Below are positions 46,667 to 56,079 of a DNA stretch of 64,000 nucleotides, piece after piece. How positions within the stretch are numbered: position 1 is the first letter of the stretch; each line of letters opens with the position of its first letter. The DNA comes from Shewanella sp. NFH-SH190041 (GTDB taxonomy: Bacteria > Pseudomonadota > Gammaproteobacteria > Enterobacterales > Shewanellaceae): NCBI RefSeq assembly GCF_024363255.1, contig NZ_AP026070.1, positions 3,100,001-3,164,000 of the forward strand, read 5' to 3'. The translations under genes were made by a program, and so were the position numbers. The notes beneath the pieces were generated by a model that was not told the DNA's origin, did not search any database, and saw only the letters and a program-made list of their open reading frames with translations.

Positions 46667-49441
46667 TTATGACTTATCGTATGGCTGGTAGGCCTCACCG
46701 CGCCTTATCCAATCGGGCGCCGGTGTCCCTTTCAGATAATGATCAAAGTACTGCATCATCCGCACGCTGTAATCAAGCTTATTGGGGTATTTTTTGAGAT
46801 GATGCGGTTCATCTTCATACTGTAAAAAGACCACATCTCGCCCGGCGCGGCGCATCGCTAAGTACAACTCAATCCCCTGCTCCCAAGGCACAGCATCATC
46901 CTTATCTCCGAACATGATCATCATGGGCGTGCGGATGCGATCGGCATAAAATACCGGTGAGTTTTCCATATATTTATGGGGCGCAGCCATTAAACTAGCA
47001 CCAATGCGGCTCTGACCCGCTTCATACTGAAATTGTCGCGCCAATCCTGAGCCATGGCGAATACCGCTAAATGCACTGGTCATATTCGATACCGGTGCCC
47101 CGCTCACCGCCGCCGCAAACATATGGGTCTGAGTCACGGCAAAAGCCGTCTGATAACCACTCCAAGAATGACCATGTAACCCGATAGCCTTAGGATCCGC
47201 TACCCCCATATCGATAATATGCTGCACCCCGGAGGTTAAAGCCTGCACCGCAGATGGGCCCGGGTAGCCCACTTCAAAACGGATATCCGGTAAAAATACC
47301 GCATAGCCCCGGTCGGTATACCAAGCAAAATTTGGTCTGTGGTTAATTTTCATGGCCGGGAAGCTGTGCAATCTGTCACTCATAAAGCGATAGTAATACA
47401 CCAGCACAGGGTAGCGTTTACCCGGCTCATAACCGGTAGGCTTAATCAGTACCCCATCTAATGGCCGCCCATCACCATTTGTCCAGCTGACTAACTCTGC
47501 CTGACTCCAGTTAAAATCCTCTTTTTGTGCATCTAAAAAAGTCTGCCGTTTAGCCTGCTCAGGCTTGAGGTATTCAGCCGCATAGAGATCTGGAAACTGG
47601 TCATAGCGCTCTTTACTGAATATCAGCGTATTGGCATCGTTACTGCGCGATAGCAGTTTCAACTTATAGTCACCGGCCATTAATGGCGTAACTCCAGCCT
47701 GCCCCACGGTGGCTCGATAAAAGCCATCGCCCTTAGTGCGCTCAGAATATCCCTGTAGCATCACAGCCGCGGCGTTGGCTAATGTCGCCGGGCGGTCTTT
47801 ATCCTGCGCAAGCCCTGTTACCCGATATTGAACACCATTACGGCGTCCTTGCCCATCTGTCAGCATAAAGCCTTGCTGCGCCCGGGTATCAAACTGCCAA
47901 ATATCATATTTGTCATACACAAGTAAGCCGGCATCATCCTCCAACCAAGGACCAAAACCATAACCCGGCGCTGCCGATGGGTAATCATGGTCTTCATCAG
48001 CAAAAGGAGTGCTGATGCCACCGCTGAGTAAAATACGCCGTTTCGCGGCAATATCGTGCAGATATACCTGTCCTTGTTGGAAATAAGCGAGATAATTTCC
48101 GCCGGGAGACAGCGTGGGTTTATCGCCACTTGGCTGTTGGCTTATTACCAATTGCTTGGCCCCGGTATTGAGATCCACCAAATAATAGTCGCGGTAAAAA
48201 CCCGCCCAGGTGATCATCTTACGGTAAGGGATATCCGAGCTAGCTAACAGGTAACGACGTTGTGGGCCAGCCATCACATCGGGCATGGTTTTATCGGCCA
48301 GCTGCACCACATTGCCATTGGGTAAGTGCATTACCGCCAGATAAGTGCGCTTACGTTCCTTATCATATTGTTTAATTTCATGGGGTTTAATTCTGGCATC
48401 TTCACCATGCCAAATGCGCAGATTACGCTTAGCCGCGATAATGTCCGGATCGAATAAATCGGCTTCTTGCTGATATTGCGGCAAGGTCAGCGTCTGACTC
48501 AGCTGGGGGACACGCCCAAAAAATAGCCGACGATTGTCCGGACTGAAATCCAATTTCGCATGGCGATTCAATTGCCACTCGCGGGTGTTAGGCACCCTAA
48601 TCTGCTCAGCTGAATCAAGCTGCTGCACAATTAACTGATATTCCCGCGCATCAGGCTCATCTCCGGCATGTCCTTGGGTAAATGCCAAATACGCCCCATT
48701 ATCACTCAAGGCTAATGCGCCGATTTGCTGGCCCGGCTCACGGGGGAGCAACTGGGATTTCCCGGTGTCAATCTTCAGCAAGGTCAATTGGTGAAACCCA
48801 CTGGCAGTGTCATTGCTGGCAATGGCAACCAATGGCTTATCCCGACTAAAAGCAAAGCCGGTCACATGGGGAAAATCATAGTGTTTATCTGCCGCTAAAT
48901 GCAGTAACGTCATGGGTGTGCCGCGATCCGCTTTTGCCGTTTTTTCGCCGTCATTCCCTTTTGCTGATTTTTTTTCAGCCGCATCTGTCGATTGAGGTGC
49001 CTCAAACCAAATGGCAAGATAAGCCCCACCAGCAGAAAAATGCGCCGACTTCACCCGTTCAAACAGTTGCTGCCGACCGGTGTGGGTATCAAGCAGGATC
49101 AGATTATTTTTGAGCTGTTTTTTTGTCTTACTGTCTGCCGTCTCACGCTGCAACAATGGCAGTTTTTGAGTCATCACAACAAAACGGCCATCAGCACTGA
49201 CTTGAGGGTTACTGCCGCCCGCAATATCAAAGCTGCGCTCACCGGTTAATTGGCGTATCAGGGTGCGGGACTGCCCTCGGTCTGGTGCGGCCTCAACAGC
49301 GAGCAAAGTTCCATTATCGGATAGCCGGGGCTTTTTTAGGGATTCAAAAGCCATAATATCTGGCAGGGTTATCGGTTCTGTGCCGGCGATAGCTGCGCCA
49401 GACACCAGCATCATGCAGGAAACCAAAGGTAGTAACTTCAA
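46667..49441 (-). CDS. S9 family (prolyl oligopeptidase-type) serine peptidase
   Basis: A 924-residue secreted peptidase. The signal peptide ends near AIA-GT. A WD40-like beta-propeller region (about 30-620) precedes the alpha/beta-hydrolase domain (about 660-910). The nucleophile is the Ser of GHSWSG, the Asp is in MFGDKDDAVPW and the His in EDEPHHLKKYPN. A lysine/glutamate-rich insertion near 155-170 is unusual. It probably degrades peptides in the periplasm or outside the cell. It is monocistronic. Confidence 0.92.
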   Translation of the reverse strand: MKLLPLVSCMMLVSGAAIAGTEPITLPDIMAFESLKKPRLSDNGTLLAVEAAPDRGQSRTLIRQLTGERSFDIAGGSNPQVSADGRFVVMTQKLPLLQRETADSKTKKQLKNNLILLDTHTGRQQLFERVKSAHFSAGGAYLAIWFEAPQSTDAAEKKSAKGNDGEKTAKADRGTPMTLLHLAADKHYDFPHVTGFAFSRDKPLVAIASNDTASGFHQLTLLKIDTGKSQLLPREPGQQIGALALSDNGAYLAFTQGHAGDEPDAREYQLIVQQLDSAEQIRVPNTREWQLNRHAKLDFSPDNRRLFFGRVPQLSQTLTLPQYQQEADLFDPDIIAAKRNLRIWHGEDARIKPHEIKQYDKERKRTYLAVMHLPNGNVVQLADKTMPDVMAGPQRRYLLASSDIPYRKMITWAGFYRDYYLVDLNTGAKQLVISQQPSGDKPTLSPGGNYLAYFQQGQVYLHDIAAKRRILLSGGISTPFADEDHDYPSAAPGYGFGPWLEDDAGLLVYDKYDIWQFDTRAQQGFMLTDGQGRRNGVQYRVTGLAQDKDRPATLANAAAVMLQGYSERTKGDGFYRATVGQAGVTPLMAGDYKLKLLSRSNDANTLIFSKERYDQFPDLYAAEYLKPEQAKRQTFLDAQKEDFNWSQAELVSWTNGDGRPLDGVLIKPTGYEPGKRYPVLVYYYRFMSDRLHSFPAMKINHRPNFAWYTDRGYAVFLPDIRFEVGYPGPSAVQALTSGVQHIIDMGVADPKAIGLHGHSWSGYQTAFAVTQTHMFAAAVSGAPVSNMTSAFSGIRHGSGLARQFQYEAGQSRIGASLMAAPHKYMENSPVFYADRIRTPMMIMFGDKDDAVPWEQGIELYLAMRRAGRDVVFLQYEDEPHHLKKYPNKLDYSVRMMQYFDHYLKGTPAPDWIRRGEAYQPYDKS

Positions 49442-49685
49442 TGTTATTCTCTTCTTATTGTTTGGTTGAATTAACGTGTTTTGCAGGTTATCGGCTCAAT
49501 CTTCGCGACTTGCAGCCATTTATGCAAGTCAACATCCATGACCAAACGTGAGGATAATCACTAATTAATGTGAAAGCATGATAAAAAACGTTTAAAATAA
49601 GTGTTTCTTATGTCGAATAAAGTTGTTGGATTTAGCTATCCGGCACCGACACTTGCAGTAACGACCAACCGTGGATGGATTTCAG

Positions 49686-50693
49686 ATGTCAAAAAGAACA
49701 ATTACCGTGATCCCGGGTGATGGGATTGGTCCCAGCATCATTGATTCTGCGTTGAAAATTCTTGATAAAGCCGGCTGTGATTTTGAATATGAATTTGCCG
49801 ATGCCGGTCTCACCGCATTAGAAAAACAGGGTGAACTGCTGCCACAGCGTACTCTGGAACTGATTGAAAAAAATCGTATTACTCTTAAAGGGCCATTGAC
49901 CACCCCGGTCGGAGAAGGCTTTACTTCCATTAACGTTACCCTGCGTAAAACCTTTAGCCTGTATGCCAATGTCCGCCCGGTATTGTCTTTTGCTGGCACC
50001 CAGGCACGCTATGACAATATCGATATTATTACCGTACGGGAAAATACTGAGGGCATGTACTCAGGGCTGGGGCAGAAAGTCTCTGACGACGGCAGCACGG
50101 CAGAAGCCACCAGTATTGTGACTCGCCAAGGCGCAGAACAAATCACCACATTTGCCTATGAATTGGCTCGTAAAGAAGGCCGCAAAAAAGTCACCATAGT
50201 GCACAAAGCCAATATCATGAAGTCTACCTCCGGCCTGTTTCTGAAAACCGCCCGTGAGATTAGCCAGCGTTACCCGGATATCGAAACTGAAGAGATGATT
50301 GTCGATGCCACCTGTATGAAACTGGTGATGAATCCGGAAAACTTTGATGTGATTGTCACCACCAACTTATTTGGTGACATTTTATCTGATCTGTGTGCTG
50401 GACTAGTGGGCGGATTGGGGATGGCCCCTGGCGCCAATATCGGTAAAAACGCTGCGATTTTTGAGGCCGTACATGGCTCAGCACCTGATATCGCTGGCCA
50501 AAACCTGGCTAACCCCACCTCAGTGATCCTGGCTTCAGTGCAAATGCTGGAATATTTAGGTATGTCAGATAAAGCCGCCGCGATTCGCTGTGCCGTATCA
50601 GATGTGATTGCCAATGGCGATCGCACCACCCGGGATCTTGGTGGTAACCATGGCACCACTGATTTTACCCAGGCAGTGCTGGAGCGACTATAA
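49686..50693 (+). CDS. NAD-type isocitrate dehydrogenase (beta-decarboxylating dehydrogenase family)
   Basis: A 335-residue enzyme of the isocitrate/isopropylmalate dehydrogenase family. ITVIPGDGIGPSI opens the fold. The substrate block is STSGLFLKTAREI with VDATCMKLV, and the metal/cofactor region is TTNLFGDILSDLCAGLVGGLG and VHGSAPDIAGQNLANPTS. The S-T-S-G and TEGMYSG residues favour isocitrate over isopropylmalate. No leu genes are nearby. Homoisocitrate-type substrates cannot be excluded. The ATG at 49686 fits the family; the frame is open five codons further. Confidence 0.85.
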   Translation: MSKRTITVIPGDGIGPSIIDSALKILDKAGCDFEYEFADAGLTALEKQGELLPQRTLELIEKNRITLKGPLTTPVGEGFTSINVTLRKTFSLYANVRPVLSFAGTQARYDNIDIITVRENTEGMYSGLGQKVSDDGSTAEATSIVTRQGAEQITTFAYELARKEGRKKVTIVHKANIMKSTSGLFLKTAREISQRYPDIETEEMIVDATCMKLVMNPENFDVIVTTNLFGDILSDLCAGLVGGLGMAPGANIGKNAAIFEAVHGSAPDIAGQNLANPTSVILASVQMLEYLGMSDKAAAIRCAVSDVIANGDRTTRDLGGNHGTTDFTQAVLERL

Positions 50694-50715
50694 AGCCATC
50701 GTGTTCATGACAATG

Positions 50716-50742
50716 AAAAGGTGAAGCAATACTTCACCTTTT
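50716..50742 (+). terminator. Terminator after the dehydrogenase gene
   Basis: AAAAGGTGAAG (50716-50726) pairs perfectly with CTTCACCTTTT (50732-50742), followed by further Ts. It can also serve the convergent avtA gene. Confidence 0.88.
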
Positions 50743-50789
50743 TTATGCGATTGCTGTCATCAAACTGCAATTTATGACCGTTATGTTTG

Positions 50790-52049
50790 CTAATTCTGCC
50801 AAGCTTTTTTGACTTCCTCAGCAATAATCTCTATGCCACGGCGCATACTGTCCTCATCTTGCACATAATTCATGCGAATGCATTCACTGCGGTGGCGCCA
50901 GTTATCATCCTCATCCGACATACCAAAGAAAAAGTACTCGCCGGGCACCACCAACACGCCCCTAGCTTTTAACCGCCGGTACAATGTCAATGTTGTAATC
51001 GGTAATCCTTCAAACCAAAGCCAAAGAAAAATAGCGCCCTGGGGCTGATGAATATGAAAACCCGGTACATCAATGGCGGCCTGTAACATGACAACCGCTT
51101 GTTGGGCTTTATGCTGATAATAGGGGCGGATCACCTCTCGACTCATCGGCAATAGAGTGCCAGAAGCAATCATCTCACCAGCAACAACCGGCCCCATCCC
51201 TCCGGGAGATAGGCTGACAATGCCATTAATATTGGTCAGCGCCTGGGTGATCGCTTCACTGGCGATGACAATGCCACAGCGCAATCCGGGTAAGCCTAAT
51301 TTTGATAAACTCATAGACAAGACAATATTGTCGTGCCACAGCGGCGTTGCTTTAGTGAAAATAATATTGGGAAAAGGCGTACCGTAGGCGCTGTCAATAA
51401 TCAGAGGAATACCTCTTTGCTGCGCCAAAGCATCCAAGCGGTGGATCTCATCGTCGGTCAACACATTTCCGGTCGGGTTCGTCGGTCGAGAAACACAAAT
51501 GGCAGCAATATCCTCATCCAGCGGCAGTGCTGAAAAATCCACATGATATTTAAACATGCCCCCTTCCAGCCGGGTAATCTGCGGTCGACAGGCAACAAAT
51601 AACTCATCTTCCAACCCAGCATCACGGTAGCCAATATATTCCGGGGCGAGTGGTAGCAGAATTTTTTTCTGAATTCCATTGCGCTGCGGCCCAGCAAGTA
51701 AGTTAAACAGGGCAAAAAATGCGCTCTGACTGCCATTTGTCAGAGAAATATTATTAGCAGTCACCGGCCAGTCGTAAGTTTGCTGAAGCAGTGATGCTAA
51801 CGCGTGAATAAAAGCATCATTCCCCCGAGGGCCGTCATAGTTAGACATGGCAGCGAGCAATTCGCCGCTTTCCAGTAATGATGCGGTAGCACGGTGAAAG
51901 TAGTCTTGCATTGCGGGAATAGCCGCCGGATTTCCACCACCAAGCATAATGACCCCCGGCGTGCGCAAGCCATCATTCAGATCATCCATTAATTGGGTAA
52001 TACCAGCGTAACGGTTAAATTTTTCACCAAAGCGGGAAAAAGCATTCAC
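50790..52049 (-). CDS. avtA: Valine-pyruvate aminotransferase
   Basis: AvtA is a PLP enzyme transferring amino groups between valine, alanine and their keto acids. The 419-residue protein matches E. coli AvtA along its length: GITQLMDDLNDGLRTPG, MLGGGNPA, NYDGPRG, LTNGSQSAFFALFNLLAG, PLAPEYIGY, SRPTNPTGNV and the PLP lysine in SLSKLGLPGLRCG. It ends with ECIRMNYV. It is monocistronic and convergent with the dehydrogenase gene. Confidence 0.95.
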   Translation of the reverse strand: MNAFSRFGEKFNRYAGITQLMDDLNDGLRTPGVIMLGGGNPAAIPAMQDYFHRATASLLESGELLAAMSNYDGPRGNDAFIHALASLLQQTYDWPVTANNISLTNGSQSAFFALFNLLAGPQRNGIQKKILLPLAPEYIGYRDAGLEDELFVACRPQITRLEGGMFKYHVDFSALPLDEDIAAICVSRPTNPTGNVLTDDEIHRLDALAQQRGIPLIIDSAYGTPFPNIIFTKATPLWHDNIVLSMSLSKLGLPGLRCGIVIASEAITQALTNINGIVSLSPGGMGPVVAGEMIASGTLLPMSREVIRPYYQHKAQQAVVMLQAAIDVPGFHIHQPQGAIFLWLWFEGLPITTLTLYRRLKARGVLVVPGEYFFFGMSDEDDNWRHRSECIRMNYVQDEDSMRRGIEIIAEEVKKAWQN

Positions 52050-52335
52050 AGGGTGTTATCTCATCTCCATTAAAATAATGCCTATGTATTAACAATAATG
52101 GTGGGGAAATGCACGAAAATGCGCTGTAAATAGCGACCTATCTCATAACATAAGACTGATTGCGGCGCTTGATATGCCCCGGAATCGGTGACTAAGTTAC
52201 TCAAGTCAAAAGAAAAGCAGAAATAAAAACAGCCGGAAGGTTTCCCCGCCGGCTATCAGCATTGTGTAATGCCATTCAATGGGTGCTTCTCACTGACCAC
52301 CTATGTCACCACACACAGAAATGCTCTTATACAAT

Positions 52336-53430
52336 TTAATCCCGCGCAGGCACAGGATCATTGGGACGCAGCCACAGGTGTACTGTCACTTCATCACGAT
52401 CATGGTACAGATGCTTACAGTTAATCGCGAAATCTTCTACGCCATTTTCCCGCAGGATCTCATCCATGGTTGCCAGAATTTGGCTCACTTCCTTAAACCG
52501 GCTTTTCATTGGCAATTTAAGGTTAAAAATGGCTTCCCGGAACCAGCCATTAATTGCCCAGGCTTCAATTAACTCAGCCACTCGGCTAGGTTTTTCCACC
52601 ATATCACACACTAGCCAATAGATATTCTTGCGGGGCGGCTCCCAACGGAAACCATCAGCCCGGAAATGCTTTACCTGCCCGGTTTCCATCAGCTTGTCAT
52701 TCATAGGGCCATTATCAATGGCAGAAACCATCATGCCGCGGCGCACCAGTTGATAAGTCCAGCCACCGGGACAAGCTCCCAAATCCACCGCATTCATACC
52801 ACTGCGCAACCGGGTTTCATGGGCCTCTTTCGGAATAAAGTGGATAAAGGCTTCATCCAACTTCAACGTTGAACGACTTGGCGCATCAGCCGGGAACTTC
52901 AAACGGGGAATCCCCCCGAAATGAGGTGACGTATTATCACTAAAGGAAAAACCCGCGTAGGCCTGACCAGGAGCCACAAAACAGATATGGATCACCGGCC
53001 GACGTGGATTTTCTTTTGCCAGCAATGAGCCAGACTGGCGCAATGCCTGACGTAGCGGCACAGTAAACTTACGGCAAAAAGCCGACAGCTCTTTAGACTC
53101 ATTGGTATCCGGAGTTTCAACCCGCAGCTCACCGGCTTTCTGTACATCAGCTAAAGCCGCCACGATCGGGCTCACTCTGTCTTCCTGTGGCAGATCTTTT
53201 AACAGCTCAGTAGCAGCGAACATCTGCCGGGTAAACACCAGAGAGTCCAGCGATAACTCCCGAGCCAGACGTTCAGCATCACCAGGGGCAAAACACTGAA
53301 AAATGACGTAAGCATCATTATTATTGGCTTTAACAAAGCCGCCTACGTTTAATTCGCCAGCGCGTTGCTGGATCTCCGCAGCACAGTCTTTCTCATAACC
53401 GGCGCGGCAAAACAAAAACAGGTTTTTCAT
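52336..53430 (-). CDS. rlmM: 23S rRNA 2'-O-ribose C2498 methyltransferase
   Basis: RlmM (YgdE) methylates C2498 of 23S rRNA using S-adenosylmethionine. The 364-residue form from the ATG at 53430 (MKNLFLFCRAGYEKDCAAEI) fits the family. A THUMP-like N-terminal half is followed by the Rossmann methyltransferase part with the SAM loop AVDLGACPGGWTYQLVRRG. Typical K-D-K-E residues of 2'-O-methyltransferases lie around WLVCDM and FNLKLPMK. The DUF423 gene is upstream on the same strand. Confidence 0.95.
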   Translation of the reverse strand: MKNLFLFCRAGYEKDCAAEIQQRAGELNVGGFVKANNNDAYVIFQCFAPGDAERLARELSLDSLVFTRQMFAATELLKDLPQEDRVSPIVAALADVQKAGELRVETPDTNESKELSAFCRKFTVPLRQALRQSGSLLAKENPRRPVIHICFVAPGQAYAGFSFSDNTSPHFGGIPRLKFPADAPSRSTLKLDEAFIHFIPKEAHETRLRSGMNAVDLGACPGGWTYQLVRRGMMVSAIDNGPMNDKLMETGQVKHFRADGFRWEPPRKNIYWLVCDMVEKPSRVAELIEAWAINGWFREAIFNLKLPMKSRFKEVSQILATMDEILRENGVEDFAINCKHLYHDRDEVTVHLWLRPNDPVPARD

Positions 53431-53548
53431 CGGAAACTCTTGCAATGCAGGCCCGAGGGCCAGGATGAAATAAAATCGGCGCGCAGTATAGCAAGTTCAG
53501 CAAAAAATATCGCAGCCGCTTACTCTAAGCCTGTCAGGCCAATCAGCC

Positions 53549-53935
53549 TTAGTTACCGTCTACCACCCGATCGCGCCACACAGCAACGGCCAGCAGCAAC
53601 CATCCCACCAGCAAACAACCGCCGCCCATGGGCGTGATAGGTCCGACCCACTTTACGCCAGTCAGGGTATAGAGGTACAGGGAACCAGAGAACAACACTA
53701 TACCAGCCAAAAACAGATAGACCGCCCAATCCAGCAGCTTGGATTTTATCCAATGAGCTGCAAAGGCCGCCGCAATAATGGCAAAAGTATGGTAGAACTG
53801 ATATTCCACGCCCAAATTAAATATTTCAATCAAATGGGGCGGAGCAATACTTTTTAGTCCATGGGCACCAAATGCCCCCAGCGCCACGGCCATAAAACCG
53901 CTGAGGGACGCCAACAGAAAAAAACCTTTACGCAT
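53549..53935 (-). CDS. DUF423 family (YgdD-like) inner-membrane protein
   Basis: A 128-residue membrane protein with four hydrophobic segments. The N-terminal block MAVALGAFGAHGLKSI and the C-terminal PITPMGGGCLLVGWLLL are typical of DUF423. I chose the ATG at 53935 (MRKGFFLLASLSG) because it matches the family start and overlaps the upstream hydrolase stop by 8 bases. The neighbourhood gcvA-ygdD-rlmM resembles the E. coli order. Function unknown. Confidence 0.9.
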   Translation of the reverse strand: MRKGFFLLASLSGFMAVALGAFGAHGLKSIAPPHLIEIFNLGVEYQFYHTFAIIAAAFAAHWIKSKLLDWAVYLFLAGIVLFSGSLYLYTLTGVKWVGPITPMGGGCLLVGWLLLAVAVWRDRVVDGN

Positions 53936-54632
53936 AACATGCTCCAATAAATTGCTGACAAGCCCGACAGGCCTGCGCCATATTTTCATCCAGGGTAAAC
54001 CCGCTACGTTTTCTGGGAATGAAGCTGTGATCGCCATCGGGCAAAAACACTGTCTCTACCTGCTGCCCCAGAGACCACGTGGCCAACTGCGCCTGATTAC
54101 CGAAACTGTCCCGTTCTCCCTGGATCACCAACGTTGGCAACGGCACCTGCTGAAGTGGTGCAAGCCTAGGCTCAGCAGTTGCACGCTTAGCGGGTGGTAA
54201 AAAGGGATACCCCAAACAGACAACACCGGCAATCATCGCGGTATACTCAGGCTGGGCGGCTAGCATTGCTGCCATCCGACCACCCATAGACTTACCCATC
54301 AGTATCACTTTACCGGCGCCGGCATTGTACAGTTGTGTAAGATAATCGCCGAAACAAGCCTGCAGTTTCTCGGCTTTATCCGGTGGACGGCGCTTACCAT
54401 CCAGTTGTCGTTGCTGCATATAGGGAAAATTAAACCGCACAACGCTATACCCACCTTGTCGTGCTAAATCTGCCGCGATTTGAGCCATAAAACTGTGGTG
54501 CATATCAGCCCCAGCCCCGTGAGCAAACAAAATCACCCGGCGTCCCGACGACAATAATGGTTCACCATCAACCAGTATCCGCCCGGCAACAATATTATCC
54601 CGGAAGCAGTTCACTGCGGGACTCCTCAGCAA
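53928..54632 (-). CDS. Alpha/beta hydrolase (KANL3/Tex30-like family)
   Basis: A roughly 230-residue hydrolase. The oxyanion block LFAHGAGADMHHSFM, the nucleophile elbow GKSMGGRMA, the acid in IQGERDSFG and the His in PDGDHSFIPRK complete a catalytic triad. This matches the dienelactone-hydrolase-like Tex30/KANL3 family. The start is uncertain: TTG at 54632 or GTG at 54614, both inside the end of gcvA. It lies between gcvA and the DUF423 gene. Substrate is unknown. Confidence 0.82.
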   Translation of the reverse strand: MLRSPAVNCFRDNIVAGRILVDGEPLLSSGRRVILFAHGAGADMHHSFMAQIAADLARQGGYSVVRFNFPYMQQRQLDGKRRPPDKAEKLQACFGDYLTQLYNAGAGKVILMGKSMGGRMAAMLAAQPEYTAMIAGVVCLGYPFLPPAKRATAEPRLAPLQQVPLPTLVIQGERDSFGNQAQLATWSLGQQVETVFLPDGDHSFIPRKRSGFTLDENMAQACRACQQFIGACYA

Positions 54633-55506
54633 ACATATCCAACATCCATTCTCGGAATGCCACGATTTTGCCTAATTCCGCATGGCTTTGCTGGCAGACG
54701 AGATAGTAAGCATCCTTACTGACGAGCACTTCCTGAAACGGGCAGACTAGGCGACCGGCTTTAATATCCGGCCGAGCCAATACACTGTACCCCAGAGCCA
54801 CCCCCTGCCCGTGTGCTGCCGCTTGTAGCACCAAAGACGAGTGGCTAAAAATCGGCCCCTGATTCACATTGATATCCGTTACCCCACACTGGCGAAACCA
54901 AGCCTGCCAGTTATGACGACTGCTATCATGCAGTAAGGTATGAAATTTCAAATCTGCTGGCTTTTCCAGTGGTTTAGGGCCATTGAGCAGCAGTGGAGAG
55001 CACACAGGAATTAAGACTTCATTACGCAGTTTATCTGCCCGCACCCCAGGCCAATTACCCTGACCGTAATAAATCGCCACATCAACATCATCGGTAAGAC
55101 TGGCACTGTCTGAGTCCACCGCCTTGATACGTACATCAATATCAGGATTTTTTTCACTGAATTTTGCCAACCGGGGCACCAGCCATTGAATGGCAAAACT
55201 GGGCGACATGGCTACTGTTAGCGAGCCGATGGCACTTCGGGCCAAAAGTCGGTCAGTCGCCTCACCCAAATGAACAAAGATATCTTTGATATCAAGAAAG
55301 TAACTTTGGCCTTCTTCTGTCAGCAGTAAGGAACGATTCTTTCGCCGAAATAATTTTAATCCTAAAAAATCCTCCAGCGCCTTGATCTGATGGCTTACCG
55401 CTGCTTGGGTAACAAAGAGTTCTTCCGCGGCACGGGTAAAGCTAAGGTGCCTCGCTGCCGCCTCAAATGCCTTTACAGCATTCAGGGGGGGTAAGCGTCT
55501 AGACAT
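54595..55506 (-). CDS. gcvA: LysR-family regulator GcvA
   Basis: A 303-residue LysR-type regulator closely matching E. coli GcvA, which controls the glycine cleavage operon. The helix-turn-helix block RHLSFTRAAEELFVTQAAVSHQIK and LKLFRRKNRSLLLTEEG are nearly identical to GcvA. The effector domain has DVDVAIYYGQGNWPG and GRLVCPF. I chose the ATG at 55506 (MSRRLPPLNA). No gcv genes are in the window, so it acts in trans. It overlaps the downstream hydrolase gene. Confidence 0.93.
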   Translation of the reverse strand: MSRRLPPLNAVKAFEAAARHLSFTRAAEELFVTQAAVSHQIKALEDFLGLKLFRRKNRSLLLTEEGQSYFLDIKDIFVHLGEATDRLLARSAIGSLTVAMSPSFAIQWLVPRLAKFSEKNPDIDVRIKAVDSDSASLTDDVDVAIYYGQGNWPGVRADKLRNEVLIPVCSPLLLNGPKPLEKPADLKFHTLLHDSSRHNWQAWFRQCGVTDINVNQGPIFSHSSLVLQAAAHGQGVALGYSVLARPDIKAGRLVCPFQEVLVSKDAYYLVCQQSHAELGKIVAFREWMLDMFAEESRSELLPG

Positions 55507-55671
55507 AGTGATCACGATCCCGTTTTTTGATTAGTTTTTCTAATCATGATTGTTACATTTTATCGTTTGTTAACGCCACCAGATTTGACTAAATTTTGCG
55601 CCAACAACATTGAGTGTTCCTCGGCTCACAGGCTACCCACGAGCCGCTGATAAACTGCCAGGAGGCATATT

Positions 55672-55920
55672 ATGCGCTTAATTCTTCCTTTTGCCGCAGC
55701 TCTACTGTGTTTCAGCCAGATAGCCACGGCAACTGAAGTTCAGGTGACTATGACACAGGATGTTCCCCCCACAGCAATTGAGTTTGATTTCAACGCGTTG
55801 GATCAGGAAATTGCCGGCAACCTTGCCGAGCAGCTGCAACAAATGCAACAGGCCGAGTTTTCAGAGTATGGCGGCGATGACATACTGCTGGCAAACGATA
55901 AAGACACGAAAACCCGCTAA
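55672..55920 (+). CDS. Small secreted protein of unknown function
   Basis: An 82-residue protein preceded by a strong AGGAGG ribosome-binding site and followed by a good terminator, so it is very probably real. Residues 1-20 form a signal peptide (cut near ATA-TE). The mature part of about 60 residues is acidic and Gln-rich, with a predicted helix around NALDQEIAGNLAEQLQQMQQ, and has no cysteine. I do not recognise the family. It is a single gene, divergent from gcvA. Confidence 0.75.
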   Translation: MRLILPFAAALLCFSQIATATEVQVTMTQDVPPTAIEFDFNALDQEIAGNLAEQLQQMQQAEFSEYGGDDILLANDKDTKTR

Positions 55921-55936
55921 GTCTAAACCAGCTATA

Positions 55937-55965
55937 AAAAAGCCGCATCAAAGATACGGCTTTTT
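55937..55965 (+). terminator. Terminator after the small secreted protein gene
   Basis: AAAAAGCCG (55937-55945) pairs with CGGCTTTTT (55957-55965), with a short inner extension (ATC/GAT). The T-run is good. Confidence 0.85.
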
Positions 55966-56079
55966 GTGATAACTGCGTTGAAAATAACCGGTTAGGCAAA
56001 ATCTGCTTACCTATGGCTCTCGCTTTAGCACCTGATATTTGCTAACCGATTACATCTTCTTATGCCTAGTAACACCAGG

